Shown here: positions 43,932 to 54,037 of the stretch, piece by piece
Position numbering within the stretch: position 1 is the first letter of the stretch
Layout of the letters: each line of letters begins with the position of its first letter
Assembly (NCBI GenBank): GCA_028873815.1
Contig: JAPPNN010000035.1
Span: forward strand, 1 to 64,000
Direction: 5' to 3'
DNA: 64,000 bases
Source of the DNA: Gemmatimonadota bacterium
GTDB taxonomy: Bacteria > Gemmatimonadota > Gemmatimonadetes > Longimicrobiales > Gaopeijiaceae
Notes under the pieces: generated by a model
What the model saw: only the letters and a program-made list of their open reading frames with translations
The model's database searches: none
Told to the model about the DNA's origin: nothing
Program-made: the position numbers and the translations under genes

Positions 43932-45086
43932 CTAGCGGCGCGGCGGCAGGGTTTCGAGCGCTTGCAGCAGGTTGGCGCCGATCTGGGCGAGCGATGCCGC
44001 AGCCGGAGAATCGGGCGCGGACAGCACGGTCGGCCGCCCTTCGTCCCCCGCCCTCCTCACGGCGATATCAATCGGCACCCTGCCCAGGAACGGGATCGAC
44101 AATTCCCGGGCGAGTTCCTCGCCGCCGCCGCGTCCGAACAAGTCCACCACCTCGTCCGATCCGGGGATCTGGAAGCCGCACATGTTCTCCACGACGCCGA
44201 GCACCCGGGTGTTGACCCGCTCGAACATCTTGATCCCGCGCCGCACGTCTCCCGTGGCCACCTTCTGGGGCGTCGTAACCATCACCGCACCATCGAGATC
44301 GACCGTCTGTACCAGAGACAGCTGAGCGTCCCCCGTGCCGGGCGGCATGTCCACGACCATCAGGTCCAGATCGCCCCACGCCACCTGCTCCATGAACTGC
44401 TTGAGAATGCCGGCGATCAGCGGGCCCCGCATGATCGCGGGCTGGGCGCGGTCGAGCAGAAACCCGAGACTCATGAGCTGGACACCGTGCGACTCCAGGG
44501 GCACGATCATCTCCGATCCCTTGGCACCGGACACGGGAGGGCGGCGGCGCTCTCCGAACATGAGCGGGATGTTCGGTCCGTAGATATCCGCGTCCAACAG
44601 ACCCGTGCTCATCCCACGAGCGGCAGCGTGCGCCGCCAGGTTGGTGGCCACCATGGACTTGCCGACCCCGCCCTTTCCGGAGCTGATCGCGATGATTCGC
44701 TTGACGCCGGCCAGGATGCCGGGCTTTGGAGTGGGAGGCGGAACCGAGCCCGGCTGCAGTCCCCGCGGCCGGGGCCGGACCTCCGGCTTGCGGTCTGCCT
44801 GGCCCTCACTATCCGGCGGTGTCTGGGGCAACTGAACGTCCACCTTGACGGACGTTACGCCCTCGACGGCCCCGGCAGCGGCTCTGGCCCGGCGCACCAG
44901 CACCCCGGGATCTCCACGCCGCAACGAGAACACGAAGCGGGCGTTGCCCTGCGAGTCCACGTCCACGGCGCTGACCTGGCCTCCGTCGACCACGTCCTGG
45001 CCGGTCACCGGATTGACGATGCCCGTCAGCGCCTTCGTCACAGCGGCCGCTAGTCCGCCCTGGCTCATTCGAGGCTCAAATGGCAT
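43932..45086 (-). CDS. Mrp/ApbC-type iron-sulfur carrier ATPase
   Basis: Mrp proteins carry Fe-S clusters to apo-proteins. This 384-residue protein has an N-terminal DUF59 domain (residues 7-90), a proline-rich linker and the ParA-like ATPase domain with IAISSGKGGVGKSMVATNLA near residue 133, LLDADIYGPNIP, VVDMPPGTGDAQLS near residue 245 and ENMCGFQIPGSDE near residue 308. The CxxC that binds the cluster in many Mrp proteins is absent; only one cysteine remains. Similar CxxC-less forms occur in other phyla. A second ATG 18 bases in would avoid the overlap with the upstream nifU-like gene. Confidence 0.9.
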   Translation of the reverse strand: MPFEPRMSQGGLAAAVTKALTGIVNPVTGQDVVDGGQVSAVDVDSQGNARFVFSLRRGDPGVLVRRARAAAGAVEGVTSVKVDVQLPQTPPDSEGQADRKPEVRPRPRGLQPGSVPPPTPKPGILAGVKRIIAISSGKGGVGKSMVATNLAAHAAARGMSTGLLDADIYGPNIPLMFGERRRPPVSGAKGSEMIVPLESHGVQLMSLGFLLDRAQPAIMRGPLIAGILKQFMEQVAWGDLDLMVVDMPPGTGDAQLSLVQTVDLDGAVMVTTPQKVATGDVRRGIKMFERVNTRVLGVVENMCGFQIPGSDEVVDLFGRGGGEELARELSIPFLGRVPIDIAVRRAGDEGRPTVLSAPDSPAAASLAQIGANLLQALETLPPRR

Positions 45087-45306
45087 CTACCGTCAGCACC
45101 TCGGGCACGGACGCCCTGAGCCGCTGTTCGATCCCCTCCTTGAGGGTAAACATGGATATCGGACACGCTTCGCAGGCACCCATCAGCCGGACTTCGACCC
45201 TCCCGCGATCCGCATCCCAGGCCACCAGTTCGACGTCGCCCCCGTCCATGCGAATGGCGGGACGAATCGTCTCAAGGACTTCTTCGATCCGCTCTATGGT
45301 AGCCAT
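45076..45306 (-). CDS. NifU C-terminal domain Fe-S scaffold
   Basis: This 76-residue protein is a stand-alone NifU/NfuA-like scaffold domain, IRPAIRMDGGDVELVAW near residue 14 and the cluster-binding GACEACPISM near residue 43 (Cys-x2-Cys). Such proteins accept and hand on 4Fe-4S clusters. It lies directly upstream of mrp and the two overlap by 11 bases if the first ATG of mrp is used, so they probably act together in Fe-S delivery. Confidence 0.92.
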   Translation of the reverse strand: MATIERIEEVLETIRPAIRMDGGDVELVAWDADRGRVEVRLMGACEACPISMFTLKEGIEQRLRASVPEVLTVDAI

Positions 45307-45606
45307 TCTCCGTCCAGGTCACAGGCACGGGTCCGAACCGGTCCCGAGGATGGTGGCTGTGACGCCCACGGAAACTACCGAACGCCTTTCCCGGTCGTCA
45401 ATGCCGGTTGCGCCCGCGGCCCGCTTTCGTGAAATTGCCTGCGATTCCGGCGTTGACGAGCATCCGGAAGACCGCGTTCGAAACAGACCCTTGGCTGGTC
45501 CACCCGCATCTGTCGCACCGACCGTTGCGAGCGGCGGAGGACGCTCCGCGATGCGCCTCCCCAAAGGGCTCGAGCGCTCCCGCCAACCTCCAATGTCGAT
45601 CAGCCC
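45307..45606. other. 300-base non-coding gap between nifU and pruA
   Basis: This is a divergent intergenic region. Besides the hairpin at 45534-45549 I see no gene, RNA family or strong promoter. It must contain the start sites of both neighbouring genes. Confidence 0.5.
45534..45549 (+). other. G/C hairpin upstream of pruA
   Basis: GCGGAG and CTCCGC form a six-base-pair stem with a GACG loop about 57 bases before the pruA ATG. It could act in the leader of pruA, but no function is shown. Confidence 0.3.
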
Positions 45607-47235
45607 ATGTCCGGAACGTTCCGCGTGCCCGCCCCCGTCAACGAACCCATCCACTCCTATGCGCCCGGCACCCCGGAGAGAGCGGAACTGAAAGCCGCCC
45701 TCGGCAGAATCGGCAGCCAGCAGGTCGAGATCCCGGTCATCATCGGGGGCGAAGCGGTCCGGACCGGAAAAACCCATGAGATCCGTGCGCCGCACGACCA
45801 TGACCTCCTCCTGGGCGTCTGGCACGAGGCGGGTCCGGCGGAAGCGCGGAAAGCGATCGCGAACACGGTCGCGGCACGCCGCGAATGGGAGTCATGGCCC
45901 TGGGAGGACCGCGCCGCCGTATTCCTGAAAGCGGCGGACCTTCTCGCGGAGACGTGGAGGTCCACGCTCAACGCCGCGACCATGCTCGGGCAAAGCAAGA
46001 ACGCGTTCCAGTCCGAGATCGACGCGGCCTGCGAGATCGTCGACTTCTACCGGTTCGGGGCCCACTTCGCGGACCGCATCTTCGAACAGCAGCCCATCTC
46101 GGACAGGGGCGTCTGGAACCGGATGGAATACCGGCCTCTGGAAGGCTTCGTCTACGCGGTCAGCCCGTTCAACTTCACCGCGATCGGGGCCAACCTGGCG
46201 GGAACCCCCGCCATGGTGGGATGCGGTGTGCTGTGGAAGCCGTCCAAGCACGCCGTCCTGTCCGGCTACTACACCTACAAGCTGCTGGAAGAGGCCGGCC
46301 TTCCTCCCGGAGTGATCAACTTCGTGCCGGGCAACCCCGCCGGCATCACCGAGGCCGCCATGAGCCACCCGGACTTCGCCGGCCTGCACTTTACGGGATC
46401 GACCGAGGTGTTTCAGTCCTTGTGGACCACCGTCGGCAGAAACATCGCGACCTACCGGTCCTACCCCCGGCTGGTCGGCGAAACCGGCGGCAAGGACTTC
46501 ATCGTCGCTCACCCGTCGGCCGACCACGCCGCACTGCGCACCGCGATCATCCGCGGCTCGTTCGAGTACCAGGGCCAGAAGTGTTCCGCGGCCTCCAGGG
46601 CCTACATCCCGCGCTCGGTGTGGAAGGCGATACGCGACGACCTGGTCGATGAGACGAACGAACTGCGGATGGGGGTGCCGACGGACTTCCGGAACTTCAT
46701 CAACGCGGTGATCGACCGGGGTGCCTTCAGCTCCATCACGGGCTACATCGACCGGGCCGCGGCCAGCGCCGATGCGGACGTGATCGCGGGCGGCGAGTAT
46801 TCGGACGCCGAGGGCTTCTTCATCCGGCCGACCCTCATCGAGGCCCGGCGACCCGACCACGAGTCGATGTGCGACGAGATCTTCGGCCCCGTCATGTCGA
46901 TCTACGTGTACCCCGACAACGAGTGGTCCGAGACGCTCGACACCGTCGACAGGACCTCGCCGTACGCGCTGACGGGCGCGGTGTTCTCGCAGGACCGGAC
47001 CGGGGTGCGCAACGCGCTGGACCGCCTGCGGAACGCCGCCGGCAACTTCTACATCAACGACAAGCCCACGGGGGCCGTGGTGGGGCAGCAACCCTTCGGC
47101 GGCGGCAGGGCGTCCGGAACGAACGACAAGGCCGGCTCGGCGTTCAACATCATCCGCTGGCTCACTCCCAGGACGATCAAGGAGACCATGGTCCCGCCGA
47201 CGAGCGTCGGCTACCCGTTCATGGAGGAGGCGTAG
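45607..47235 (+). CDS. pruA: L-glutamate gamma-semialdehyde dehydrogenase
   Basis: PruA oxidises glutamate semialdehyde (P5C) to glutamate with NAD+, the second step of proline breakdown. The 542-residue aldehyde dehydrogenase matches the stand-alone P5CDH type in length. It has SPFNFTAIGANLAGTPA near residue 188, the catalytic glutamate in LVGETGGKD near residue 296, the nucleophilic cysteine in YQGQKCSAASR near residue 324, and EIFGPVMSIYVYP near residue 420. No proline dehydrogenase (putA/prodh) is adjacent. The ATG at 45607 has no strong ribosome site. The gene ends 12 bases from the convergent trans-sulfuration gene. Confidence 0.95.
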   Translation: MSGTFRVPAPVNEPIHSYAPGTPERAELKAALGRIGSQQVEIPVIIGGEAVRTGKTHEIRAPHDHDLLLGVWHEAGPAEARKAIANTVAARREWESWPWEDRAAVFLKAADLLAETWRSTLNAATMLGQSKNAFQSEIDAACEIVDFYRFGAHFADRIFEQQPISDRGVWNRMEYRPLEGFVYAVSPFNFTAIGANLAGTPAMVGCGVLWKPSKHAVLSGYYTYKLLEEAGLPPGVINFVPGNPAGITEAAMSHPDFAGLHFTGSTEVFQSLWTTVGRNIATYRSYPRLVGETGGKDFIVAHPSADHAALRTAIIRGSFEYQGQKCSAASRAYIPRSVWKAIRDDLVDETNELRMGVPTDFRNFINAVIDRGAFSSITGYIDRAAASADADVIAGGEYSDAEGFFIRPTLIEARRPDHESMCDEIFGPVMSIYVYPDNEWSETLDTVDRTSPYALTGAVFSQDRTGVRNALDRLRNAAGNFYINDKPTGAVVGQQPFGGGRASGTNDKAGSAFNIIRWLTPRTIKETMVPPTSVGYPFMEEA

Positions 47236-47247
47236 TCAGGGCCCGAG

Positions 47248-48450
47248 TCAGGCCGTCACGGCTGCGGCCGGACGCGTCGCGGCGGCCACCGCCCGGCTGA
47301 AGTCGGCCTTGAGGTCGGCGATGTCCTCGAGCCCCACGGAGATGCGCACGAATCCGTCCGGGATGCCCAGTTCGTCGCGCTCCGACGGGCTCAGGTCCAC
47401 GTGGGAGGTGTGCCGGGGCTGGGAGACCAGGGTCTCCACACCCCCCAGCGAGGGCGCGGGTGCGGCGAGACGCAGGGCCGCCGAGAAGCGGTCGGCAGCC
47501 GCGCCGCCTCCGTCCAGCACGATGGACACCATGCCCCCATAGCCGTTGAGCATGCGGGTCGCGAGCGCGTGGTCGGGATGATCCGGCAGGCCCGGATGGA
47601 TCACCTTGCGGACTCCGGGCACGTCCGTGAACCACTCGGCAAGCGCGAGCGCGGAGCGATTGTGCCGTGCCATCCTGGCGGGCAGCGTGCGGATGCCTCG
47701 CTCCAGGAGCCACGCGGTCTGCGGGTCGATCGAGCCGCCGTAGAGCTTCATCATCTTCGCGACCCGCCGGATCAGTCCCCTGCTTCCGGCAACGACTCCG
47801 GCGATAAGGTCCGAGTGACCGCCGAGGTACTTGGTGGCCGAGTGGATCACCGCGTCGACCCCGTGTTCGGCGGCGCGAATGTTCATGGGCGTCGCGAAGG
47901 TCATGTCGGCCGCCAGGATCGCGCCCACGCTGCGCGCGGCGCGGCGGGCCGGCTCGATGTCGAAGACGCGAAGCGCGGGATTGGTGGGCAGCTCGATCAG
48001 CACCACGCGGGTGGTCGAGGTGACCGCGCCGTCCCACGCGCCGGGATCGCCGGGATCCACGAACGTCGTCCTGATGCCGCGCCGCGGGAATTCCCTGGAG
48101 AGGAGGGCCCAGGTGGCACCGTACAGATGCCGGCTTGCGACGATGTGTTCCCCCTGCCCGGCGGCGGCGAGCAGGGTCATCGAGATGGCCGCCATCCCGC
48201 TGGCCAGCGCCAGCGCGTCGTCCGTCCCTTCCAGCGCCGCGACCCTGGCGGCCACGGACTCCTGGTTGGGGTTGTTGCCGTAGCGGCTGTACAGCAGATC
48301 GATACCGTCTTCGGGGCCGGCCCAGTGAAAGGTCGAGCTGCGCACGATCGGGGCCACTAACGGAGCGCCCGGCCGGGGTCGGGGCTGACCCGCGTGCACC
48401 GCTTGCGTGGCCGGACCGGGTGTTCCTTCCCTCGTCCCGTCATTCCTCAT
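47248..48450 (-). CDS. Cystathionine gamma-synthase/lyase family PLP enzyme (copy 2)
   Basis: This is a 400-residue Cys/Met metabolism PLP enzyme. Marks include TQAVHAGQPRPRPGAP, LLYSRYGNNPNQESV near residue 52, the PLP lysine in HSATKYLGGHSDLIAG near residue 208 and SLGGVETLVSQP near residue 335. Compared with copy 1 it has an N-terminal extension and a different loop before the lysine (ADMTFATPMN). A strong AAGGAG precedes the ATG. Its place at the end of the lepA-kinase run does not point to one reaction. Cystathionine gamma-lyase, gamma-synthase and methionine gamma-lyase are all possible. Confidence 0.9.
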   Translation of the reverse strand: MRNDGTREGTPGPATQAVHAGQPRPRPGAPLVAPIVRSSTFHWAGPEDGIDLLYSRYGNNPNQESVAARVAALEGTDDALALASGMAAISMTLLAAAGQGEHIVASRHLYGATWALLSREFPRRGIRTTFVDPGDPGAWDGAVTSTTRVVLIELPTNPALRVFDIEPARRAARSVGAILAADMTFATPMNIRAAEHGVDAVIHSATKYLGGHSDLIAGVVAGSRGLIRRVAKMMKLYGGSIDPQTAWLLERGIRTLPARMARHNRSALALAEWFTDVPGVRKVIHPGLPDHPDHALATRMLNGYGGMVSIVLDGGGAAADRFSAALRLAAPAPSLGGVETLVSQPRHTSHVDLSPSERDELGIPDGFVRISVGLEDIADLKADFSRAVAAATRPAAAVTA

Positions 48451-48470
48451 TGCCTGTCTCCTTCAGTTGT

Positions 48471-49094
48471 CTACCGTGTTCGCGCCAGGGCGCTGAGCGC
48501 GGCAGCTCCGCAATTGCCGCTCCAATAGGCCAGCCGCCGTCGGGCCAATCCAATGAGCAGGGGCTCCCCGAGTTCGCCAAGCGCCTCCGCCAGATCGCGG
48601 GGGCCGATCCGCTCGCACCGCTCCAGCGTGTCCCAGGCCTTGCGCTCCTCGGGCGTCGCCGGACCGAGCAGCTGGAAGCCGCCGCCGACATCGCAGACCG
48701 CGGCCAGACCATGCCGTTCAAGGACCTCCTCGACCGCGTGCCGGTGCATCTCGTCCACGGCCCGGAACAGGAAGAAGATGTTCCCGGGCCGGTCGGGACC
48801 CTGATAGCGAAGGAGCAGCTTGGCCACGACTTCATCTGCGCAACTGAAGTCGAGAATCCGGACGCGCGTGAAGTCGATCAGCATGACATGGGGGGACGGA
48901 GGCTTGCGGGCCGGAGACGCAGCTGCCAGCGCCAGGCGCTGTTCGATCGCCTCCCGCACGGCCCGTCCGGTCGGGCGTGTCACCAGATTGTGCCCACGGG
49001 ACGCGACCGCGTCGGTGACGATCGCGGCCACGTCGATTGCACCGGGCTGGGTCGCCGCGTCACCGTGCCGGCCGTGCGCCAGCCGCTCAGTCAT
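48471..49094 (-). CDS. DUF4325-like (STAS-like) regulatory protein
   Basis: This 207-residue protein has an N-terminal helix-rich part (AIVTDAVASRGHNLVTRPTGRAVREAIEQRL, shown in part) and a STAS-like alpha/beta domain with the signature IDFTRVRILDFSCADEVVAKLLL near residue 70 of the mature chain. This is the DUF4325 pattern. A C-terminal region follows (GPATPEERKAWDTLERCE). DUF4325 proteins usually sit next to histidine-kinase-like ATPases, as here: the gene overlaps the STAS/ATPase gene by eight bases. The role is unknown; a partner-switch regulator is likely from context. Confidence 0.75.
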   Translation of the reverse strand: MTERLAHGRHGDAATQPGAIDVAAIVTDAVASRGHNLVTRPTGRAVREAIEQRLALAAASPARKPPSPHVMLIDFTRVRILDFSCADEVVAKLLLRYQGPDRPGNIFFLFRAVDEMHRHAVEEVLERHGLAAVCDVGGGFQLLGPATPEERKAWDTLERCERIGPRDLAEALGELGEPLLIGLARRRLAYWSGNCGAAALSALARTR

Positions 49095-49974
49095 CGATTC
49101 GCTCCGGGAGAACGAGGTTGATCTGCGCGCCCGGAAACCGGGGCAGGCCGTCCACGACCGGGGGACTCGGATGCCAGGAGGGGCTGTCTGCGATACGGGC
49201 CGTGCCGCTGCGGATGGAGACAAGGCCCTGCCAGCGTGCCACCTGTTTTCGTATCTGCTGGATCCCCTGCCCCCGCCCCGTGTCCGGAAAACGGGTGAGG
49301 CCCATGAGAAACGCGGCTTCCAGAGCCGTCACGTCTCCCCAGCGATCGCCAAAACGCTCCGCGTGCTCTTCCGCCAGCGAATCCCGGAAGCCCCGTCCGA
49401 CGTCCGACACCGCGATCACCAGTACCTGGCGGCCCAGCCGGCGGGTCCAGTTGTAACGCTGGGCCGCGACCCATCCCGGCCCGTCCGCGTGCTCCACGAT
49501 GTTCTGGCAGACTTCGGACAGGATCACCGAGAACTGGACCACCGCGGCGAGCGGATAGCGAAGGGTCCGAGAGAGGATCGCTCCCGCCCGGGACTGGACC
49601 CGGTCGACCACGTCGTGCACGTCGGAGTTGGTCGCAATCGACGTGATCTCGAGCAGCACATCCGACGCGCGGGAAGGAGTCCGGACCGCACGCCGCGGCG
49701 ACCCCTGGAATACGCTTGCGGCGGCCGCGGGGAATCCCATCCGGTCCAGGTATCCCACAACGTCGCCTCCCGCGGGCAACGACAGACGGGCGGCAGCGCC
49801 GTTGGCGGACGCGACCTGTCCGGCGCAAAGAAGTGCCAGCATCCCGTTCGGGTCGATCCACCGCAGCCGCCGCGCGTCGAAGAGCACCGGTTCCGCGCCG
49901 GCGGCGGCCGCTTCCGCGAAGACGGCGTCGACGTTTCGGTAGTCGAGCGAGGACGGGATCTCCACGACCCGCAT
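49087..49974 (-). CDS. STAS domain fused to a GHKL-type ATPase (anti-sigma-like regulator)
   Basis: This 295-residue protein has an N-terminal STAS-like domain (VVEIPSSLDYRNVDAVFAEA; FDARRLRWIDPNGMLALL, residues 3-75) and a C-terminal GHKL ATPase. The N-box is SVILSEVCQNIVEHA near residue 150, the G1 box VSDVGRGFRDSL near residue 188 and the G2 box TGRGQGIQQI near residue 233. The order resembles SpoIIAB/RsbW-type anti-sigma kinases with an attached antagonist fold. It has no transmembrane segment. A STAS-like DUF4325 partner is encoded next, so a self-contained partner-switch module is plausible. The target is unknown. Confidence 0.78.
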   Translation of the reverse strand: MRVVEIPSSLDYRNVDAVFAEAAAAGAEPVLFDARRLRWIDPNGMLALLCAGQVASANGAAARLSLPAGGDVVGYLDRMGFPAAAASVFQGSPRRAVRTPSRASDVLLEITSIATNSDVHDVVDRVQSRAGAILSRTLRYPLAAVVQFSVILSEVCQNIVEHADGPGWVAAQRYNWTRRLGRQVLVIAVSDVGRGFRDSLAEEHAERFGDRWGDVTALEAAFLMGLTRFPDTGRGQGIQQIRKQVARWQGLVSIRSGTARIADSPSWHPSPPVVDGLPRFPGAQINLVLPERIDD

Positions 49975-49975
49975 G

Positions 49976-50914
49976 TCAGTGCGGGCTCCAGGGCGGACGC
50001 GGGCCCTCTACGGCCAGGTGCCGCCGTGTCTCGTCGGCGCCGCGGCATCGCAGCTTGCATCTGGCGAGCGCCTGCGCGTACGTGATCGCGGTGCCCCGGT
50101 CGGCCCCCGCGAGAACGCCCGAGAAGAAGGCGGCTCCCCACACGTCGCCGCATCCCGTGGGGTCGCCGGACGCCGGGACGGAAGAGGTCGGGATATCCCA
50201 CTCAGCGGGGTCTCGATCCCGCCTGGCCGCGATCACCTTCACGCCCTGGCTGCCGCGGGTCACCGCTATCATGCGCGCGCGCGCCTCGAAAGCCGACGCG
50301 GCGGCGCGGACCGGGTCGGCTGCGTCGCGGGAGAACATGGCGAATTCATCTTCGTTCATCTGCACGGTATCGAAACACCCGGCCCATTCCTCGGAAGACC
50401 GAAGATAACGCGGCACGCGGCGTCCGTCGCTCTCGACACCCAGGAACAGCGAGTGCAGATCGGCATGCGACGGTCCGGCAAGTCCGTCCCGGATGCGCTT
50501 CGCCCCTGGCAGCGTCAATTCCATCCCGGCGATGAAGTTGACGTACAGGGCGTCGAGGCCTGACAGGAATTCCCCCACTTCGCGGACGGTCCACTCCGGG
50601 ACACCCCCGCTCAGGATCTCCAGGCGGTCGGAGTCGTTCGAGTAGACGAGCTCGACGCGGTTATTCGGTTCCGGCACCGTCCGCACGAAGCGCGCGTCGC
50701 CGACCCGGGTGAAGGAGCGCATGAACGAGGTCGCCCGCGCGTGAAGGTCGGCACCGATCTTGACGATCGGAACCGTGTTCCAGCCATCAGGAAGGGCGGC
50801 CTCGAAGGCCGCGAGCGCATACCCGATACCGCCCCATGCGCGCACCGGGGCGGGCGCCGCCGGGTGTATGATCGTGTCGCGGACCAGCGTGCCCAGAACC
50901 CCAAGCCGCTTCAT
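49976..50914 (-). CDS. PfkB-family carbohydrate kinase
   Basis: This 312-residue ribokinase-family protein has an N-terminal GTLVRDTIIHPAAPAPVRAWGG-type opening (the usual GNxxxD region in variant form), GIGYALAAFEAAL near residue 30 and the C-terminal signature ASGDPTGCGDVWGAAFF near residue 250 with the catalytic aspartate. The DTxGAGD motif reads DPTGCGD. The substrate could be a sugar, nucleoside or other polyol. It overlaps the ROK gene upstream as ATGA and the STAS/ATPase gene follows after one base. It probably belongs to a small sugar-salvage or regulatory operon. Confidence 0.88.
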   Translation of the reverse strand: MKRLGVLGTLVRDTIIHPAAPAPVRAWGGIGYALAAFEAALPDGWNTVPIVKIGADLHARATSFMRSFTRVGDARFVRTVPEPNNRVELVYSNDSDRLEILSGGVPEWTVREVGEFLSGLDALYVNFIAGMELTLPGAKRIRDGLAGPSHADLHSLFLGVESDGRRVPRYLRSSEEWAGCFDTVQMNEDEFAMFSRDAADPVRAAASAFEARARMIAVTRGSQGVKVIAARRDRDPAEWDIPTSSVPASGDPTGCGDVWGAAFFSGVLAGADRGTAITYAQALARCKLRCRGADETRRHLAVEGPRPPWSPH

Positions 50915-51893
50915 CGGGGGCGACAGAGATGGGCGCGCCTGAAAACGCCGGCGGCGCCGATCACTCCGGCGCTGTCGCCCAGCTCGCTTCGCACGATCCG
51001 GCAGGCGCGCATGTGCGTGCCGAAGACACGGCCCCGGACCTCACGCCGAAGGGGCCGCAGCAGGCGCTCGCCCGCATTCGCAACGCCACCTCCGATGACC
51101 ACCGCGTCGGGGTTGAGAAGGTGGATCAGGTTGGCGACCGCGGTTGCGAGGATGCGCGCCGTATCCCGCAGAACCCCTTCGGCGTGCCGGTCCCCGGCCG
51201 TGGCGGCCGCACAGACGATCTCGGCCGTGATTTCGCCAAGGTCACCGTCCACGATCGACGCCAGAACCGAATCGCCGCCATCCGGGATCGCTTCGATCGC
51301 CCTCGCCGCGATCGCGGGTCCCGACGCGTACGCCTCGACACACCCCCGGGCACCGCACGGGCAACGCCTGCCGCGGAAATCGACCGACATGTGGCCCACC
51401 TCGCCGGCCCCGCCGGAAGCGCCGCGATGGATCTCGCCGTCGATCACGATGCCCCCGCCGATTCCGGTGCCGAGCGTGATGCCCACGAGGCGCCGACAGC
51501 CCCGCCCCGCGCCCATCCACCATTCGCCATAGGTGAAGCAATTGGCGTCGTTGTCCAGGGTCGCCGGCATTCCGCAAGCCTCGGCGACGAGGTCGCGCAA
51601 GGGGTAATCCCGCCACCCGAGGTTGGGGGTCTCGGCGACGACGCCCGATTCCGTGTCCAGCGGGCCGGGCGCGCCGAGGCCGATCCCGGCGACGTTTTCC
51701 CGTCCCACATCGGTCACCGATTCACGAATCATGGTGACGATGCGGTCCAGAACGCGGTCCGAACCGCTCGCCGCCCGCGTGTGGCAGCGCCGGACAGCCA
51801 CGGGTGGCGCACCGCCTTCCAAGGGCACCCTCCCGACCCGCAGGTTGGTGCCTCCGATGTCCACCCCCACGACCCAGGGCGGCCCCTGGCCCT

Positions 51894-51897
<4 letters not shown>
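50911..51897 (-). CDS. ROK-family sugar kinase
   Basis: This 328-residue ROK protein has the ATP motif [11 protein letters not shown] near residue 12, the sugar-binding [24 protein letters not shown] near residue 130, the ROK signature [28 protein letters not shown] near residue 160 and the zinc motif [15 protein letters not shown] near residue 190. A helix-turn-helix is absent, so it is an enzyme rather than a repressor. Glucokinase is the commonest activity of this group. The GTG start overlaps the lepA stop (GTGA); the track ORF begins 47 codons earlier. Confidence 0.93.
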
Positions 51898-53702
<1,805 letters not shown>

Positions 53703-53899
53703 CGATCGCGACGCCCGGAGTGTGGGGTGCGGTGCCGCTCGAGCGCCACACGGCCTGGTGGCGGGGCTCCGAGCGAGGACTTTCGAAGGTAACCGGGCCG
53801 ATTTTGGACGGTCAATCTTGGAGCCGGAAGTCCCGGGCGGGACCGGGACCCGCGGGTCCGCCCGCATCGGGGCCAGGCTGTGCTTCGTTTCCGGCGATA

Positions 53900-53933
53900 G
53901 CGACAAGACCGGTCATTTGTGCGACAAAACCGG
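53900..53933 (+). repeat. Direct repeat GCGACAARACCGG, 21-base period
   Basis: GCGACAAGACCGG (53900-53912) is repeated with one change as GCGACAAAACCGG (53921-53933). The start-to-start distance of 21 bases is two helical turns, so two proteins could bind the same face of the DNA. It lies about 100 bases before the receptor start. Confidence 0.6.
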
Positions 53934-53938
53934 CACAA
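53917..53938. promoter_or_regulatory. Perfect palindrome TTGTGC-N10-GCACAA, operator candidate
   Basis: TTGTGC (53917-53922) and GCACAA (53933-53938) are exact inverted copies with a ten-base spacer. The second unit of the direct repeat lies inside it. The geometry fits a dimeric repressor or activator site; the regulator is not in the window or not recognised. Confidence 0.5.
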
Positions 53939-54037
53939 GAGGACGGATTTCAAGTTGCGCCCGGATGGCCGCATGGTTTTCATTAGAAGTAGGATGGTCC
54001 GGTGCTTTCCAACCGCACAATACAACCGAGGTGCGTC

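Larger units (their letters stand above)
53703..54037. other. 335-base divergent intergenic region between lepA and the TonB receptor
   Basis: The region separates lepA (minus) from the TonB-dependent receptor (plus). It holds the direct repeat and palindrome listed separately, an AT-richer patch (TTTTCATTAGAAGTAGGATGG) near 53980 that may include a promoter, and no visible gene. I cannot pick a convincing -35/-10 pair. Confidence 0.5.

Noticed and set aside
45307-45606. A short gene or RNA in the nifU-pruA gap
   Set aside because: Available short ORFs have no ribosome-binding site or conserved look, and no known RNA fold was recognised apart from one small hairpin.
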